NCBI GenBank assembly: GCA_963795415.1
Contig: CAWCHQ010000001.1
Coordinates: 744,001-808,000 of the forward strand
Source of the DNA: CAVSUZ01 sp963795415
GTDB lineage: Bacteria; Pseudomonadota; Alphaproteobacteria; Acetobacterales; Acetobacteraceae
Direction: 5' to 3'
Length of the DNA stretch: 64,000 nt
Shown: positions 26,614 to 35,154 of the stretch, in pieces
Numbering within the stretch: the first letter of the stretch is position 1
Layout of the letters: each line of letters begins with the position of its first letter
Position numbers and translations under genes: made by a program
Notes under the pieces: generated by a model
The model's database searches: none
Seen by the model: the letters and a program-made list of their open reading frames with translations, nothing else
Told to the model about the DNA's origin: nothing

Positions 26614-27494
26614 CGTCGGCTGTTGCGACGTTCCCGCGCCTGTCTCTGCCGCTGGTGCGGAAGCGGCGGATCATGAGCGCTGTTGGGTGGGTGTTCTGCG
26701 GCCTGGGGTTCGCGCTGCTAAGTATCGCGATGCTGTGGATTCTGCTGACGGTGTTTGTCGGCGGCATCTCGGCGCTGTCGCCGCGCATGTTTGTGCAGGT
26801 TACGCAGGGAACCGGCGGCGGGCTGCTGAATGCGATCGAGGGGACTATCCTGATCGGTATCGGCTCGATGGTGCTCGCCGTTCCGCTGGGGGTGGCCGCG
26901 GGGCTTTACGCCGCGCTGTTCAAATTCAGCTGGTGGGCAAAAGTTGTGCGGTTTTTGTCGGACGTGCTGGTGGGTGTACCGTCGATCGTGCTGGGTTATT
27001 TTGGTTATGTGACGATGGTGGAGGCGCTGGGCTGGGGGTTCTCGCTCGCCGCCGCATCCATCACCATCGCCATATTGTGCCTGCCCTATATCTGCCGCTC
27101 GACCGAGTTGGCGTTGGTACAGGTGCCGGATTTGCTGCGCGAGGCGGCGTACGCGATGGGCGCCGGGGATAGGGCGGTTTCGCTCCGCATCTGCCTGCCT
27201 GTGGCATGGCCCGGGATACTGACCGGCATCCTGCTGGCCTTTGCGATTTCCATCGGCGAGACCGCGCCTCTGATCTACACCGCCGGATGGTCGGATTATC
27301 TGTGGGCGGGCAGGTTCACGCACTCGCCGGTGGGCTATCTGACCTACGCGATCTGGGCGTTCATCAACGAGCCGTTCGCGACCGCACAGGCGCTGGCCTA
27401 TGCGGCGGCGTTTTTGGTGACGTTTTTGGTGCTGCTGATCAGTATTGCGTCGCGGGTTACGTTGATGCGGCGGCAGGGTGTGGCGGGGAGGTAG
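26610..27494 (+). CDS. pstA: phosphate ABC transporter permease PstA
   Basis: 294 residues. It contains 'LNAIEGTILIGIGSMVLAVP', 'VGVPSIVLGYFGYVTMVEAL', the EAA loop 'DLLREAAYAMGAGDRAVSLR' and 'AISIGETAPLIYTAGWSDYL'. PstA partners PstC. The operon stops here: the expected pstB ATPase and phoU do not follow. A REP-like element and a LysR gene come next, so pstB must be elsewhere for this importer to work. Confidence 0.93.
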   Translation: MTSAVATFPRLSLPLVRKRRIMSAVGWVFCGLGFALLSIAMLWILLTVFVGGISALSPRMFVQVTQGTGGGLLNAIEGTILIGIGSMVLAVPLGVAAGLYAALFKFSWWAKVVRFLSDVLVGVPSIVLGYFGYVTMVEALGWGFSLAAASITIAILCLPYICRSTELALVQVPDLLREAAYAMGAGDRAVSLRICLPVAWPGILTGILLAFAISIGETAPLIYTAGWSDYLWAGRFTHSPVGYLTYAIWAFINEPFATAQALAYAAAFLVTFLVLLISIASRVTLMRRQGVAGR

Positions 27495-27593
27495 GGAAGC
27501 AGCCGCAAGTCGCTCAGTCTTCGAGTTAGTTGGCGATCACACCACTTCGCTACCTGGTCCAGTTCTAATACCGGATATCCTCAGGACACCCTC

Positions 27594-27657
27594 TTAGAGC
27601 AGACTCACGCGCTCCTGGAAATGCGAAGCGTTTCCAGTCAAGCGCGATGCGCTCTAG
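27594..27657. repeat. REP-like imperfect palindrome
   Basis: The 64-bp element reads TTAGAGCAGACTCACGCGCT at its left end and AGCGCGATGCGCTCTAG at its right end, with central CTGGAAA/TTTCCAG arms around TGCGAAGCG. The outer TTAGAGC/GCTCTAG arms also pair. This looks like a dispersed extragenic palindrome of alphaproteobacteria. It lies between pstA and the end of the lysR-type gene. Confidence 0.6.
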
Positions 27658-27737
27658 TGCCTCGACGGCGTGTCGGCGGATCGGACAGGAGTGGCGGAAC
27701 AAGCAGACTATTTGCCGACGCTGCACAGATGCTCCCA

Positions 27738-28631
27738 TCAACCCCTGTAGCGCAGAGCATTGACCAGCAAGGTGAAGGCTGGCGTGGGTTGGCAACGGCT
27801 CGGGTAGTAGAGATGGTAGCCCGGGTAGGGCGGGCACCAATCGGCGAGCACCCGGATGAGCCGCCCGCCGGCGAGGTGCGCCTGCACGATGTCCTCGGGC
27901 AGATACGCCAGGCCGAACCCCGCCAAGGCCGCGTCGAGCATCGGCGTGGTTCCGTTGAGCACGAGCTGGCCCTCGACCCTCACCCTCAGCTCGCGACCTC
28001 CTTTCTCGAACTCCCAGGCGTAAAGCCCGCCATAGTTCGGCAGGCGCAGGTTGATACAGGTGTGGGTGGTCAGATTGTGCGGCGCCTTCGGCCTTGTCCG
28101 TTTGGCGAAGTAGGACGGCGCGCCAACGACCGCTGAGCGCATGTCCGGCCCGATGCGCACGGCAATCATGTCCTTCGCTACCATCTCGCCAGAGCGAATG
28201 CCAGCATCGTAGCGCTCGGCAACGATGTCCGTCAGGCCGTAGTCGATGACGATCTCCACTTTGATGTCAGGGTAGTCAGGTAGAAGTTTCTCCAAGGTGG
28301 GCCAGAGGATTGCTTTCACCGCATGGTCGTGCGCCGTGATGCGGATGGTGCCTGAGGGCTTCTCGCGCAGCTCGCTCAGTGCGGCCAGCTCGGCGTCGAT
28401 CTCGTCCAGACGCGGCCCCGCGGCGCGGAGCAAGCGCTCTCCTGCCGCGGTTGGCGCGACGCTGCGGGTGGTGCGCGTCAGCAGCCGGAGGCCAAGCCGC
28501 GCCTCGAGCCCACGCAAGGTCTGGCTTAGCGCCGACTGCGAGACCCCGAGCTGCGCGGCGGCACGGGTGAAGTTTCGCTCCCGAGCCACGGCGAGGAAGG
28601 CCACGAGGTCGTTCAGGTTCGTGCGGGGCAT
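27738..28631 (-). CDS. LysR-family transcriptional regulator
   Basis: 297 residues. The winged HTH at residues 1-60 reads 'DLVAFLAVARERNFTRAAAQ' then 'LGVSQSALSQTLRGLEARLG', followed by 'RTTRSVAPTAAGERLL'. The C-terminal effector domain has 'SGTIRITAHDHAVKAILWPT' and 'LAGFGLAYLPEDIVQAHLAG'. It is divergent from the cupin/AKR/SDR operon (start 28816), which it probably controls together with a small effector. An 18-bp tandem duplication covers its ribosome site. Confidence 0.92.
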   Translation of the reverse strand: MPRTNLNDLVAFLAVARERNFTRAAAQLGVSQSALSQTLRGLEARLGLRLLTRTTRSVAPTAAGERLLRAAGPRLDEIDAELAALSELREKPSGTIRITAHDHAVKAILWPTLEKLLPDYPDIKVEIVIDYGLTDIVAERYDAGIRSGEMVAKDMIAVRIGPDMRSAVVGAPSYFAKRTRPKAPHNLTTHTCINLRLPNYGGLYAWEFEKGGRELRVRVEGQLVLNGTTPMLDAALAGFGLAYLPEDIVQAHLAGGRLIRVLADWCPPYPGYHLYYPSRCQPTPAFTLLVNALRYRG

Positions 28632-28665
28632 TCAGTAGGCCCCCTTAATTCAGTAGGCCTCCTTA
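28630..28665. repeat. 18-bp tandem duplication over the lysR-type start
   Basis: ATTCAGTAGGCCCCCTTA at 28630-28647 is followed directly by ATTCAGTAGGCCTCCTTA at 28648-28665, with one mismatch. On the minus strand each copy contains a Shine-Dalgarno-like AAGGGGG or AAGGAGG followed by CCTACTGAAT. The inner copy places the SD seven to eight bases before the ATG, and the outer copy is a second, better SD. Confidence 0.8.
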
Positions 28666-28815
28666 TAGGTCCATGCGGACTTTACCTCCTAATCCTTGGG
28701 AGCCGCACCCTCTAAATCGTCTCCCGCAGCCCCGGACTGTCCGACGCCCCGGAGGAGACGCCCCCGAGGAGAGGCGAGGAGCCCCCGGCACAACGACGAG
28801 AGATGGAGATGGACG

Positions 28816-29211
28816 ATGGAGATCAAGCGAGCGGGCTCTCAGCCCTCCCAGAACGGACCGGGGGAGTGGTTCACCGGCACGGTCCGCATCGATCGGTTGT
28901 TCAGCCCACCCGAGCCGGCCCGGGTGGTTGGCGCTTTGGTCAGCTTTGAGCCGGGCGCCCGCACGGCATGGCACACACACCCGCTCGGTCAGACCCTGAT
29001 CGTGACAGCGGGTCTCGGTTGGGTGCAGCGCGAGGGCGGCCCGGTCGAGGAGATCCGGCCGGGCGACGTGGTGTGGTTCCAGCCGGGCGAAAAGCACTGG
29101 CACGGCGCCTCCGCCACCACGGCCATGAGCCACATCGCCGTCCAGGAGAAGCTAGACGGCAAGAATGTCGAATGGATGGAGCATGTCAGCGACGCGCAGT
29201 ATCGGCGGTGA
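28816..29211 (+). CDS. cupin-domain protein
   Basis: 131 residues from MEIKRAGSQPSQNGPGEWF. Cupin motif 1 is 'PGARTAWHTHPLGQTLIVTA' (His-x-His, Gln/Glu) and motif 2 is 'PGDVVWFQPGEKHWHGASAT' (metal His). It matches the small cupins often linked to aldo-keto reductases and carboxymuconolactone-decarboxylase-like genes. It is the first gene of the five-gene operon divergent from LysR. The biochemical role (isomerase, dioxygenase or sensor) is unknown. Confidence 0.85.
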   Translation: MEIKRAGSQPSQNGPGEWFTGTVRIDRLFSPPEPARVVGALVSFEPGARTAWHTHPLGQTLIVTAGLGWVQREGGPVEEIRPGDVVWFQPGEKHWHGASATTAMSHIAVQEKLDGKNVEWMEHVSDAQYRR

Positions 29212-29245
29212 CAGCCCGCTGATTACGCCGCAAAGGAGAGAGGCG

Positions 29246-30219
29246 ATGCAGATCCGTAAGCTTGGAAACGGTCTCGAGGCCTCGGCCCTTGGGTTCGGCT
29301 GCATGGGAATGAGCCAAGGCTACGGTCCGGCGGGCGATCGACAGGACCTGATCGGCCTGCTCCGGTCGACCGTCGAGCGCGGCGTCAGGTTCTTCGACAC
29401 CGCCAAATCCTATGGACCGTTCACCAGCGAGGAACTCGTCGGCGAAGCCCTGGCCTCCGTCCGCGGGCAGGTTGTGATCGCAACCAAGTTCGGCCATGAC
29501 ATCGACCTGCAAACAGGACAGCGTCGAGGCGGGCTCAACAGCCGGCCGCAGCATATCAAACAGGTTGCCGAGGCCTCGCTCAGGCGCCTCAAGAGCGAAG
29601 TCATCGACCTGTTCTATCAGCACCGCGTCGATCCGAAAGTGCCGATCGAAGATGTGGCAGGCGCGATGAAGGACCTGATTCAGGAAGGCAAGATCAAGCA
29701 TTTCGGCCTGTCCGAAGCAGGGGCGCAGACGATCCGCCGCGCCCATGCGTCCAGCCTGTCGCCACGGTGCAGAGCGAGTATTCGCTGTGGTGGCGCCGCC
29801 CCGAGGTGGAGGTGTTACCAGCCTGCGAGGAGCTCGGGATCGGCTTCGTTCCTTTCAGCCCGCTCGGACAGGGTTTCCTCACCGGCAAGATCGATAAGAG
29901 CACGACCCTTGACGGTTCCGATCTCCGCAGCAGCTTCCCTCGTTTCACGCCCGAGGCGCGGAAGGCGAACCAGGCCTTGGTTGCCCTCCTGACCGAGACG
30001 ACACCGGCCCAAATCGCGTTGGCCTGGCTGCTGGCGCAGAAGCCGTGGATCGTGCCGATCCCCGGCACCAGAAAGCTTGGACCGCTAGAGGAGAACATCG
30101 GGGCGGCTTCCGTTACACTCACGCCCGGCGATCTCCGCGAAATCGAGCATGGCGCGTCCACGATCGAGGTGCAGGGCGCCCGGTTTCCCGAACACCTGGA
30201 ACGGATGACCGGCCTCTGA
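29246..30219 (+). pseudogene. aldo/keto reductase, frameshifted
   Basis: The start follows AAGGAGAGAGGCG. Frame 1 carries the AKR N-terminus: 'LGFGCMGMSQGYG', 'GVRFFDTAKSYGPFTSEELV' (catalytic Asp, Tyr), 'VVIATKFGHDID' (Lys) and 'DLFYQHRVDPKVPIEDVAGA' (His). After 'TIRRAHA' the frame must change near base 29749, where one lost base (GCGGTC to GCGTC) explains the break. Frame 2 continues 'VQSEYSLWWRRPEVEVLPAC' and 'LGIGFVPFSPLGQGFLTGKI' to 30219. If repaired it would be about 324 residues, the usual AKR13-like length reducing aldehydes with NADPH. It could be a real mutation or a sequence error. Confidence 0.85.
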
Positions 30220-30251
30220 GCGGAGGTCCTGGCAATCAAGGAACTGAGGGC

Positions 30252-30998
30252 ATGAGCAACAACATCGAAGGAAAGGTTGTCGTCATCACCGGTGCGAGCA
30301 GCGGGCTGGGCGAGGCCACAGCCCGGCTGCTCTCCACTCAAGGCGCAAGCGTCGTGCTGGGAGCACGGCGCGCCGGTCGCCTTCAGTCATTAGCAGACGA
30401 GCTGACCGGCAGTGGCGGCAAGGCAACCGTTTTGGCGACGGACGTCACCCACCGCGAGCAGGTCAAGGCATTGGTCGACGCGGCTGTGCAGACGTACGGA
30501 CGTGTTGATGTGATGATCAATAATGCCGGGCTGATGCCGCAGGCGCTGCTTGAGCGCCTTCAGATCGACGAATGGGACCGGATGATCGATGTGAACCTGA
30601 AAGGGGTGCTGTACGGCATTGCGGCGGCGCTGCCGTACATGAAGCAGCAGAAAGCCGGCCACTTCATTAATGTTTCCTCGGTGGCGGGCCACAGGGTCGG
30701 ACCCGGCTTTGCGGTCTATGCGGCGACCAAACACGCTGTGCGGGCCCTGTCGGAGGGACTGCGTCAGGAAGTGAAGCCCTACAATATCCGTACGACGGTG
30801 ATCTCACCGGGCGCGGTGGCGACGGAGCTGCCCGACAGCGAGACCGACCCGGACGCCGCCGCGAGAATCCGCAAGTTCTATGCGGAAGCCGCGATCCCTG
30901 CCAACTCGTTCGCGCGTACGGTCGCCTTCGCGATCAGCCAGCCTGAAGATGTTGACATCAACGAAATCCTGTTCCGGCCCACGCGCCAGGAAATGTGA
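30252..30998 (+). CDS. SDR-family oxidoreductase
   Basis: 248 residues from MSNNIEGKVVVITGASSGLG. Motifs are TGASSGLG (coenzyme loop), 'GARRAGRLQSLADELTG' (basic residues favouring NADPH), NNAG, Ser in 'INVSSVAGHRVG' and 'YAATKHAVRALSEGLRQEV' (Tyr, Lys). The C-terminus 'DINEILFRPTRQEM' is typical of the YdfG-like/serine-dehydrogenase-type SDRs. Likely a carbonyl reductase in the LysR-linked operon, 32 bp after the aldo/keto reductase. Confidence 0.9.
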   Translation: MSNNIEGKVVVITGASSGLGEATARLLSTQGASVVLGARRAGRLQSLADELTGSGGKATVLATDVTHREQVKALVDAAVQTYGRVDVMINNAGLMPQALLERLQIDEWDRMIDVNLKGVLYGIAAALPYMKQQKAGHFINVSSVAGHRVGPGFAVYAATKHAVRALSEGLRQEVKPYNIRTTVISPGAVATELPDSETDPDAAARIRKFYAEAAIPANSFARTVAFAISQPEDVDINEILFRPTRQEM

Positions 30999-31014
30999 GC
31001 GAAAGGATGGGACA

Positions 31015-31245
31015 ATGCCGCACGTGATTGTAAAGCTCCAGTCCGGGAGATCCGAGCAGCAGAAAGCGAAGATCGCGGAAGAAGTCGCGAAGTCCGTCAT
31101 GACCAGCGCGAACTGCGCAGAGCAAGCCGTGTCGGTCAGTATCGAGGATGTCGAATCGGACGACTGGGTCGAGAAGGTCTACAAGCCGGACATCGTCGCA
31201 AAGGCCGACAAACTCTACAAGAAGCCTGGATACAATCCTCTCTGA
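31015..31245 (+). CDS. 4-oxalocrotonate tautomerase family protein (PptA-like)
   Basis: 76 residues: 'MPHVIVKLQSGRSEQQKAKI' followed by 'YKPDIVAKADKLYKKPGYNP'. Pro directly after Met becomes the N-terminal catalytic base once Met is removed, the family hallmark. The C-terminal 'KPGYNPL' is typical of the PptA subgroup. It tautomerises enol/keto substrates. It sits between two SDR genes with short gaps (16 and 11 bp). Confidence 0.87.
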   Translation: MPHVIVKLQSGRSEQQKAKIAEEVAKSVMTSANCAEQAVSVSIEDVESDDWVEKVYKPDIVAKADKLYKKPGYNPL

Positions 31246-31256
31246 GGCAACGGACC

Positions 31257-32021
31257 ATGAATCCCAGCTACGATTTCAAGGGCCAGGTTGCTCTCGTTAC
31301 CGGCGCCAGCTCCGGCATGGGGTTGGCGACCGCGAAGGCCTTCGCAGCCGGCGCCGCCGTCGTGCTCGCCGATATCAACGAGAAGGCGCTGCATAGCGTC
31401 GCGGATGGGCTGACGTCGACCGGACACCAGGCGATCAGCGTCATCTGCGACGTGGCGGACGAGGCGCAGGCCGCCGCGATGGTGGAGCGCGCCGTCGCCA
31501 GCTTCGGTCAACTCGACATGGCTTTCAACAATGCCGGCATTCAGGTGCCGCCGAGCGATGCCGCCGACGAAACATCCGAGAATTTTGACCGCGTCAACGC
31601 CATCAATCTTCGCGGTGTCTGGACCTGCATGAAGTATGAGCTGCGCCAGATGCGCGCCCAAGGCACCGGCGCCATCGTCAACTGCTCTTCACTGGGCGGC
31701 CTTGTTGGACTCCCGAGCCGAGCCGCCTATCACGCTTCCAAGCACGGCGTGATCGGCCTGACCAAGAGCGCTGCGCTCGAATATGCGCCGCGGGGTATTC
31801 GCATCAATGCCGTGTGTCCGGGGACAATCGACACACCCATGGTCTCGGACATGCTTGAGAAGCAGGCAGACGCCATGAAGGAGATCATGCGCGATCAGCC
31901 TATCGGAAGACTGGGGCGGTCCGACGAGATCGCTGCTGCCGTTCTTTGGCTCTGCAGTCCCGGGGCCAGCTTCGTGCTCGGCGTGGCGTTGCCAGTCGAC
32001 GGTGGTTTCACTGCGCACTGA
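31257..32021 (+). CDS. SDR-family oxidoreductase
   Basis: 254 residues. TGASSGMG coenzyme loop, 'VVLADINEKALHSVADGL' (Asp favours NAD), NNAG, 'IVNCSSLGGLVGLPSRAAYH' (Ser, Tyr) and 'ASKHGVIGLTKSAALEYAPR' (Lys), closing with 'SFVLGVALPVDGGFTAH'. A classical tetrameric SDR, last gene of the LysR-linked operon. Its substrate probably relates to the aldehyde/enone chemistry of the neighbours (inference). Confidence 0.9.
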   Translation: MNPSYDFKGQVALVTGASSGMGLATAKAFAAGAAVVLADINEKALHSVADGLTSTGHQAISVICDVADEAQAAAMVERAVASFGQLDMAFNNAGIQVPPSDAADETSENFDRVNAINLRGVWTCMKYELRQMRAQGTGAIVNCSSLGGLVGLPSRAAYHASKHGVIGLTKSAALEYAPRGIRINAVCPGTIDTPMVSDMLEKQADAMKEIMRDQPIGRLGRSDEIAAAVLWLCSPGASFVLGVALPVDGGFTAH

Positions 32022-32289
32022 CGCCATGTAGCCGGTCGCTGCCCGAACGGTTCTGGATGTCGGTATAGTTAGGGCACGAGAGGGGCTGTTATGGCGTGCA
32101 ATGAGACCGCAGCCTTGAGGACGGGGCCCCCATCCCGCAGCGACACTGGGTCCACGAGACGCCCTGACCCGCCAGTCCGGTGCCGGCCGGCGTTGCGCCG
32201 CCCCGGCGTAAGGACGCGAGGCATAATACTCCGTGCTATTCTGTGGCTCGAAGGGGCATCGATAAGGTGGGCACGACAACTACGACCAA

Positions 32290-32726
32290 CGTGGCCGAGC
32301 GGGTAATCGTCACCTTGCGGGCTAGCTTCGCAAGGTTTGAGATCACAGGGCGCGACGCTTTCGCGTTTCTCGCACGCTCATGCCCCAACCGAGTATCACG
32401 TATCGACGGCCGGCTCATGCTCAGCCACCTGCTCAACTCCAATGGCTTTATCGACAGCGAGATCACCGTCACGTGCCTGGCCTCCGATCGGTTTTATGTG
32501 GCGTCATCCGCCGCGGCACAGCTGCACAATTCGACCAGTTGCGCAGGCCACGTTGCACCAGACGAACAGTTGGTGGTGACCGACGTCACTGATGTTTACG
32601 GCGTCCTCGTCCCCGCTCGCCCAGGCGCATGCCGAGTTCGAGATCCTGATGATGGGAGAGCGCTGCCCCACCGTTGCCCTGCCGGCCGCTGCATGGGACC
32701 CCGACAACAGCCGTTTGAAGGCGTGA
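32290..32726 (+). pseudogene. remnant of a GcvT-domain FAD oxidase (dimethylglycine/sarcosine-dehydrogenase-like)
   Basis: The first frame reads 'SFARFEITGRDAFAFLARSC', 'RLMLSHLLNSNGFIDSEITV' and 'VTDVTDVYGVLVPA', matching the N-terminal half of the GcvT-like domain of dimethylglycine dehydrogenase relatives. About base 32600 a different frame takes over and reads 'AHAEFEILMMGERCPTVALP' and 'WDPDNSRLKA' to the stop at 32724-32726, resembling the very C-terminus of the same proteins. An internal deletion plus frame change therefore seems to have joined the two ends. The FAD domain is missing altogether. Confidence 0.6.
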
Positions 32727-33066
32727 GGCCAAGCCGCCTGTGATGCCGTGTAGCTTGGCCTGGGGCCTCACAAACTTCTCCGCGTAACTGCCGCGTTCCC
32801 GCCAGAGGATTTATAATAGCGCCGATCCCTTAATTTTTAATCACTTGCCAAGTCCACGGCCAGGGGCTTATGTTTGCGCTTACTGGACTGATGCTCAGAC
32901 ATCCATAGCACAGCCGCTGCGCGCCGCTCACGCGGCGGCCTAGAAGCAGTACCGACCGAAATCGCAGTATTCTTTGACGCTTAACCTTTTGGATCGGCCA
33001 GGGACCGGATCGAATAAAGCGGCCGGAACAGCAAGTATAAAGCACAACCGCAATGAGGAGGACCCC
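32727..33066. other. 340-bp intergenic region
   Basis: No gene is supported. Composition is lower in GC than the flanks (for example TTAATTTTTAATCAC near 32831). AATGAGGAGGACCCC just before 33067 is the ribosome site of the next gene. A TTGACG at 32974 could be a -35 element, but no matching -10 was found. Confidence 0.4.
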
Positions 33067-33522
33067 ATGCGATGCTTACTGCTTTGGAGAGTCATTGTCC
33101 TCACGATTGCTGGCTGTGGGTTGGCATCTGGTCAACATCGAGAACCAGGCACGGGCGAACTGCCGGCGCCAGGACGCAACGCGCCGGTATTTGCTGCTCA
33201 ACCGACGGCTCACCCCTTTGAGCCGGTACCAGGGAAGCCTGCTGCTGCAAGAGTTCTGTTCGAGGGACCAGGCCCCAACAACACTCAGGTTGCGATCCGG
33301 GAACTGTTGATCGGTCCGAAAGGGCAGGTGCGCCTCGATGCTATGCGTGGCCCGGCGCTCATCGAGACGCGATCGGGAAATGGGAGTCTCCGGGCCGGTG
33401 ACCGCTCGGAGCGTCTGCAGATTGCGACGGCAATATCCGTCGCGCCAAATGCCCCGATTGAACTGCGGAATGATGGCGACGATGCGCTTGTATTGCGGCT
33501 GTATGTGGTGGAGGCGCGCTGA
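33067..33522 (+). CDS. exported cupin-like protein, possible lipoprotein
   Basis: 151 residues from MRCLLLWRVIVLTIAGCGLA, with GAGGAGG before the ATG. The N-terminal hydrophobic segment ends in 'TIAGC', a plausible lipobox with Cys as the lipidated residue. The rest is beta-rich with 'IRELLIGPKGQVRLDAMRGP' and 'APIELRNDGDDALVLRLYVV', an arrangement like a degenerate cupin without the metal His motif. It overlaps the next gene (TGATG). It pairs with the similar protein at 35155 on the other side of the propeller gene. Confidence 0.65.
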   Translation: MRCLLLWRVIVLTIAGCGLASGQHREPGTGELPAPGRNAPVFAAQPTAHPFEPVPGKPAAARVLFEGPGPNNTQVAIRELLIGPKGQVRLDAMRGPALIETRSGNGSLRAGDRSERLQIATAISVAPNAPIELRNDGDDALVLRLYVVEAR

Positions 33523-35138
33523 TGCTGAGCAGGATCGGGATCGCTGCTTATACGGCGGCATTCGTCGGCTTCGCGACGGCTGCGTCCGGTGCCGCCGACG
33601 ACTGGGATCACTACCGGCATGACACAGATCGCACCGGCGAGCAGCAGCATCCCAGCGCCCTTGCCGATCCGGCGAAGGTGCCCAGCTTATCCATTCGGTG
33701 GCAATGGCCGCCAACGCCTGCGGGCGAAGGCGGGATGTTCTACGCTTCTCCTATCGTGATTGACGGGCGCGTGTTTGTTGGTAGTACGAGTGGCAACTTC
33801 TACGCGCTGAATGCAAGCACGGGCGCCTTGCTATGGAAGTATCCGCCGACGCCCCAGCCCCCGTTGATTGGCTCGTGCGGAACGGTCGGCGATGTGCAGG
33901 CCTTTGGGGCTTACGGGGTCCTATCAAGTGCCAGCCCATACAAGCACTCGATTATTTTTGGAGCCCCGGATCCGGATCCAGCCGTAGATGGTGGGTTGGG
34001 CAGCGCGAGGTTGTATGCACTGGACCAGGCAACGGGTGCGCTGGTGTGGAAGAGCGATGTTGTTGCACGGGTGAACGGCTGTAACGTCGGTGCGACGGGT
34101 GAGCAGCACGAACGCATCGCTTATTCCTCCCCACTCGTGCACCATGACCGGATCTACATTGGCATCCATGATGCCGGCGATGATCCGATCCAAAACGGTA
34201 AGCTGATCGCCTTGGATGCGGATACTGGCCACATAGTTCCGGCGTTCAATTTCGAGGCGACCAGTATCCGTGGCGGTGGCGTCTGGAATACACCGGCCGC
34301 CGAGGGCGATGAGGTATTGTTCACTACGGGTAACACGCAGGACGGTGTTGTTTCTGAACCAGTGCCGAACCGTGGACTGAGCATGATCTCTGTCGAAGGA
34401 ACGACGGGCGCGATCAGGTGGCAGTTTCAGCCAGTGCCCTACGCACTGGACGATGATCCTGATTGGGCCGCAGGTGTCGCGCTCGCGGAGACTACGTGCG
34501 GGCGCATCGCCGCGTCAGTCATGAAGGATGGCTGGTCATATGCGCTCGACGCGCACACTGGCGCGTGCCGCTGGCAATTTCCGGCCACGGTGCCGCCGGC
34601 CGACCATTGCCGTTTTCCGGCGAGCAGTGCACACGTGCATGGTGATACCGACTACAAGCGTCCCGGTGCCGTCTGGCGGAACGTGCTGGCGATCGTGACC
34701 GGTGGCGAAGCCCTCATCGCATCCGGCGGGGTGAACAACGGGTACGGCCGGCTGCATGGGTTGAACATGTGTGCGGCGCCAAAACATCGCGTTCGCTGGA
34801 TCGCTGACGTACCACATAACGGCGGCAACGGTTACTCTTTAGGCGCGCCCACGGCCACTCACGGCATCTTCTACATCGCTACCGACCAGGGGCACGTCGT
34901 AGCAATCGCCGATCCTGCCGTAGCACCACCCGCCGGGGTGCGTTGCTCGCAGGTGCTCACACCAGTCGCGACCTGCACGGCTCTCGGGTTTACATTGATT
35001 TATGCTCCGGCTGTTTTGGCCGACGTCGCCCTGACAGACGGAGCGGACGCGGCAGGGCTACGCAGCGAACCCGCCATCGCCGGTGGCCGGCTTTTCGTGG
35101 CCACGCAGGGCGGGCATGTCTATATGCTTTCGCCGTGA
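33522..35138 (+). CDS. exported PQQ-type beta-propeller protein
   Basis: 538 residues with a signal peptide ending near 'ATAASGA'. PQQ_2/quinoprotein blades include 'GRVFVGSTSGNFYALNASTG', 'ALLWKYPPTPQPP', 'RLYALDQATGALVWKSDVV', 'GKLIALDADTGHIVPAFN' and 'AGGRLFVATQGGHVYMLSP'. This matches the polyvinylalcohol-dehydrogenase-like or outer-surface propeller group. No haem-c CxxCH is present. Whether it binds PQQ is unknown. Start and stop couplings put it in an operon with the two flanking cupin-like exported proteins. Confidence 0.82.
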   Translation: MLSRIGIAAYTAAFVGFATAASGAADDWDHYRHDTDRTGEQQHPSALADPAKVPSLSIRWQWPPTPAGEGGMFYASPIVIDGRVFVGSTSGNFYALNASTGALLWKYPPTPQPPLIGSCGTVGDVQAFGAYGVLSSASPYKHSIIFGAPDPDPAVDGGLGSARLYALDQATGALVWKSDVVARVNGCNVGATGEQHERIAYSSPLVHHDRIYIGIHDAGDDPIQNGKLIALDADTGHIVPAFNFEATSIRGGGVWNTPAAEGDEVLFTTGNTQDGVVSEPVPNRGLSMISVEGTTGAIRWQFQPVPYALDDDPDWAAGVALAETTCGRIAASVMKDGWSYALDAHTGACRWQFPATVPPADHCRFPASSAHVHGDTDYKRPGAVWRNVLAIVTGGEALIASGGVNNGYGRLHGLNMCAAPKHRVRWIADVPHNGGNGYSLGAPTATHGIFYIATDQGHVVAIADPAVAPPAGVRCSQVLTPVATCTALGFTLIYAPAVLADVALTDGADAAGLRSEPAIAGGRLFVATQGGHVYMLSP

Positions 35139-35154
35139 CGAGCAGGAGGCTGCG

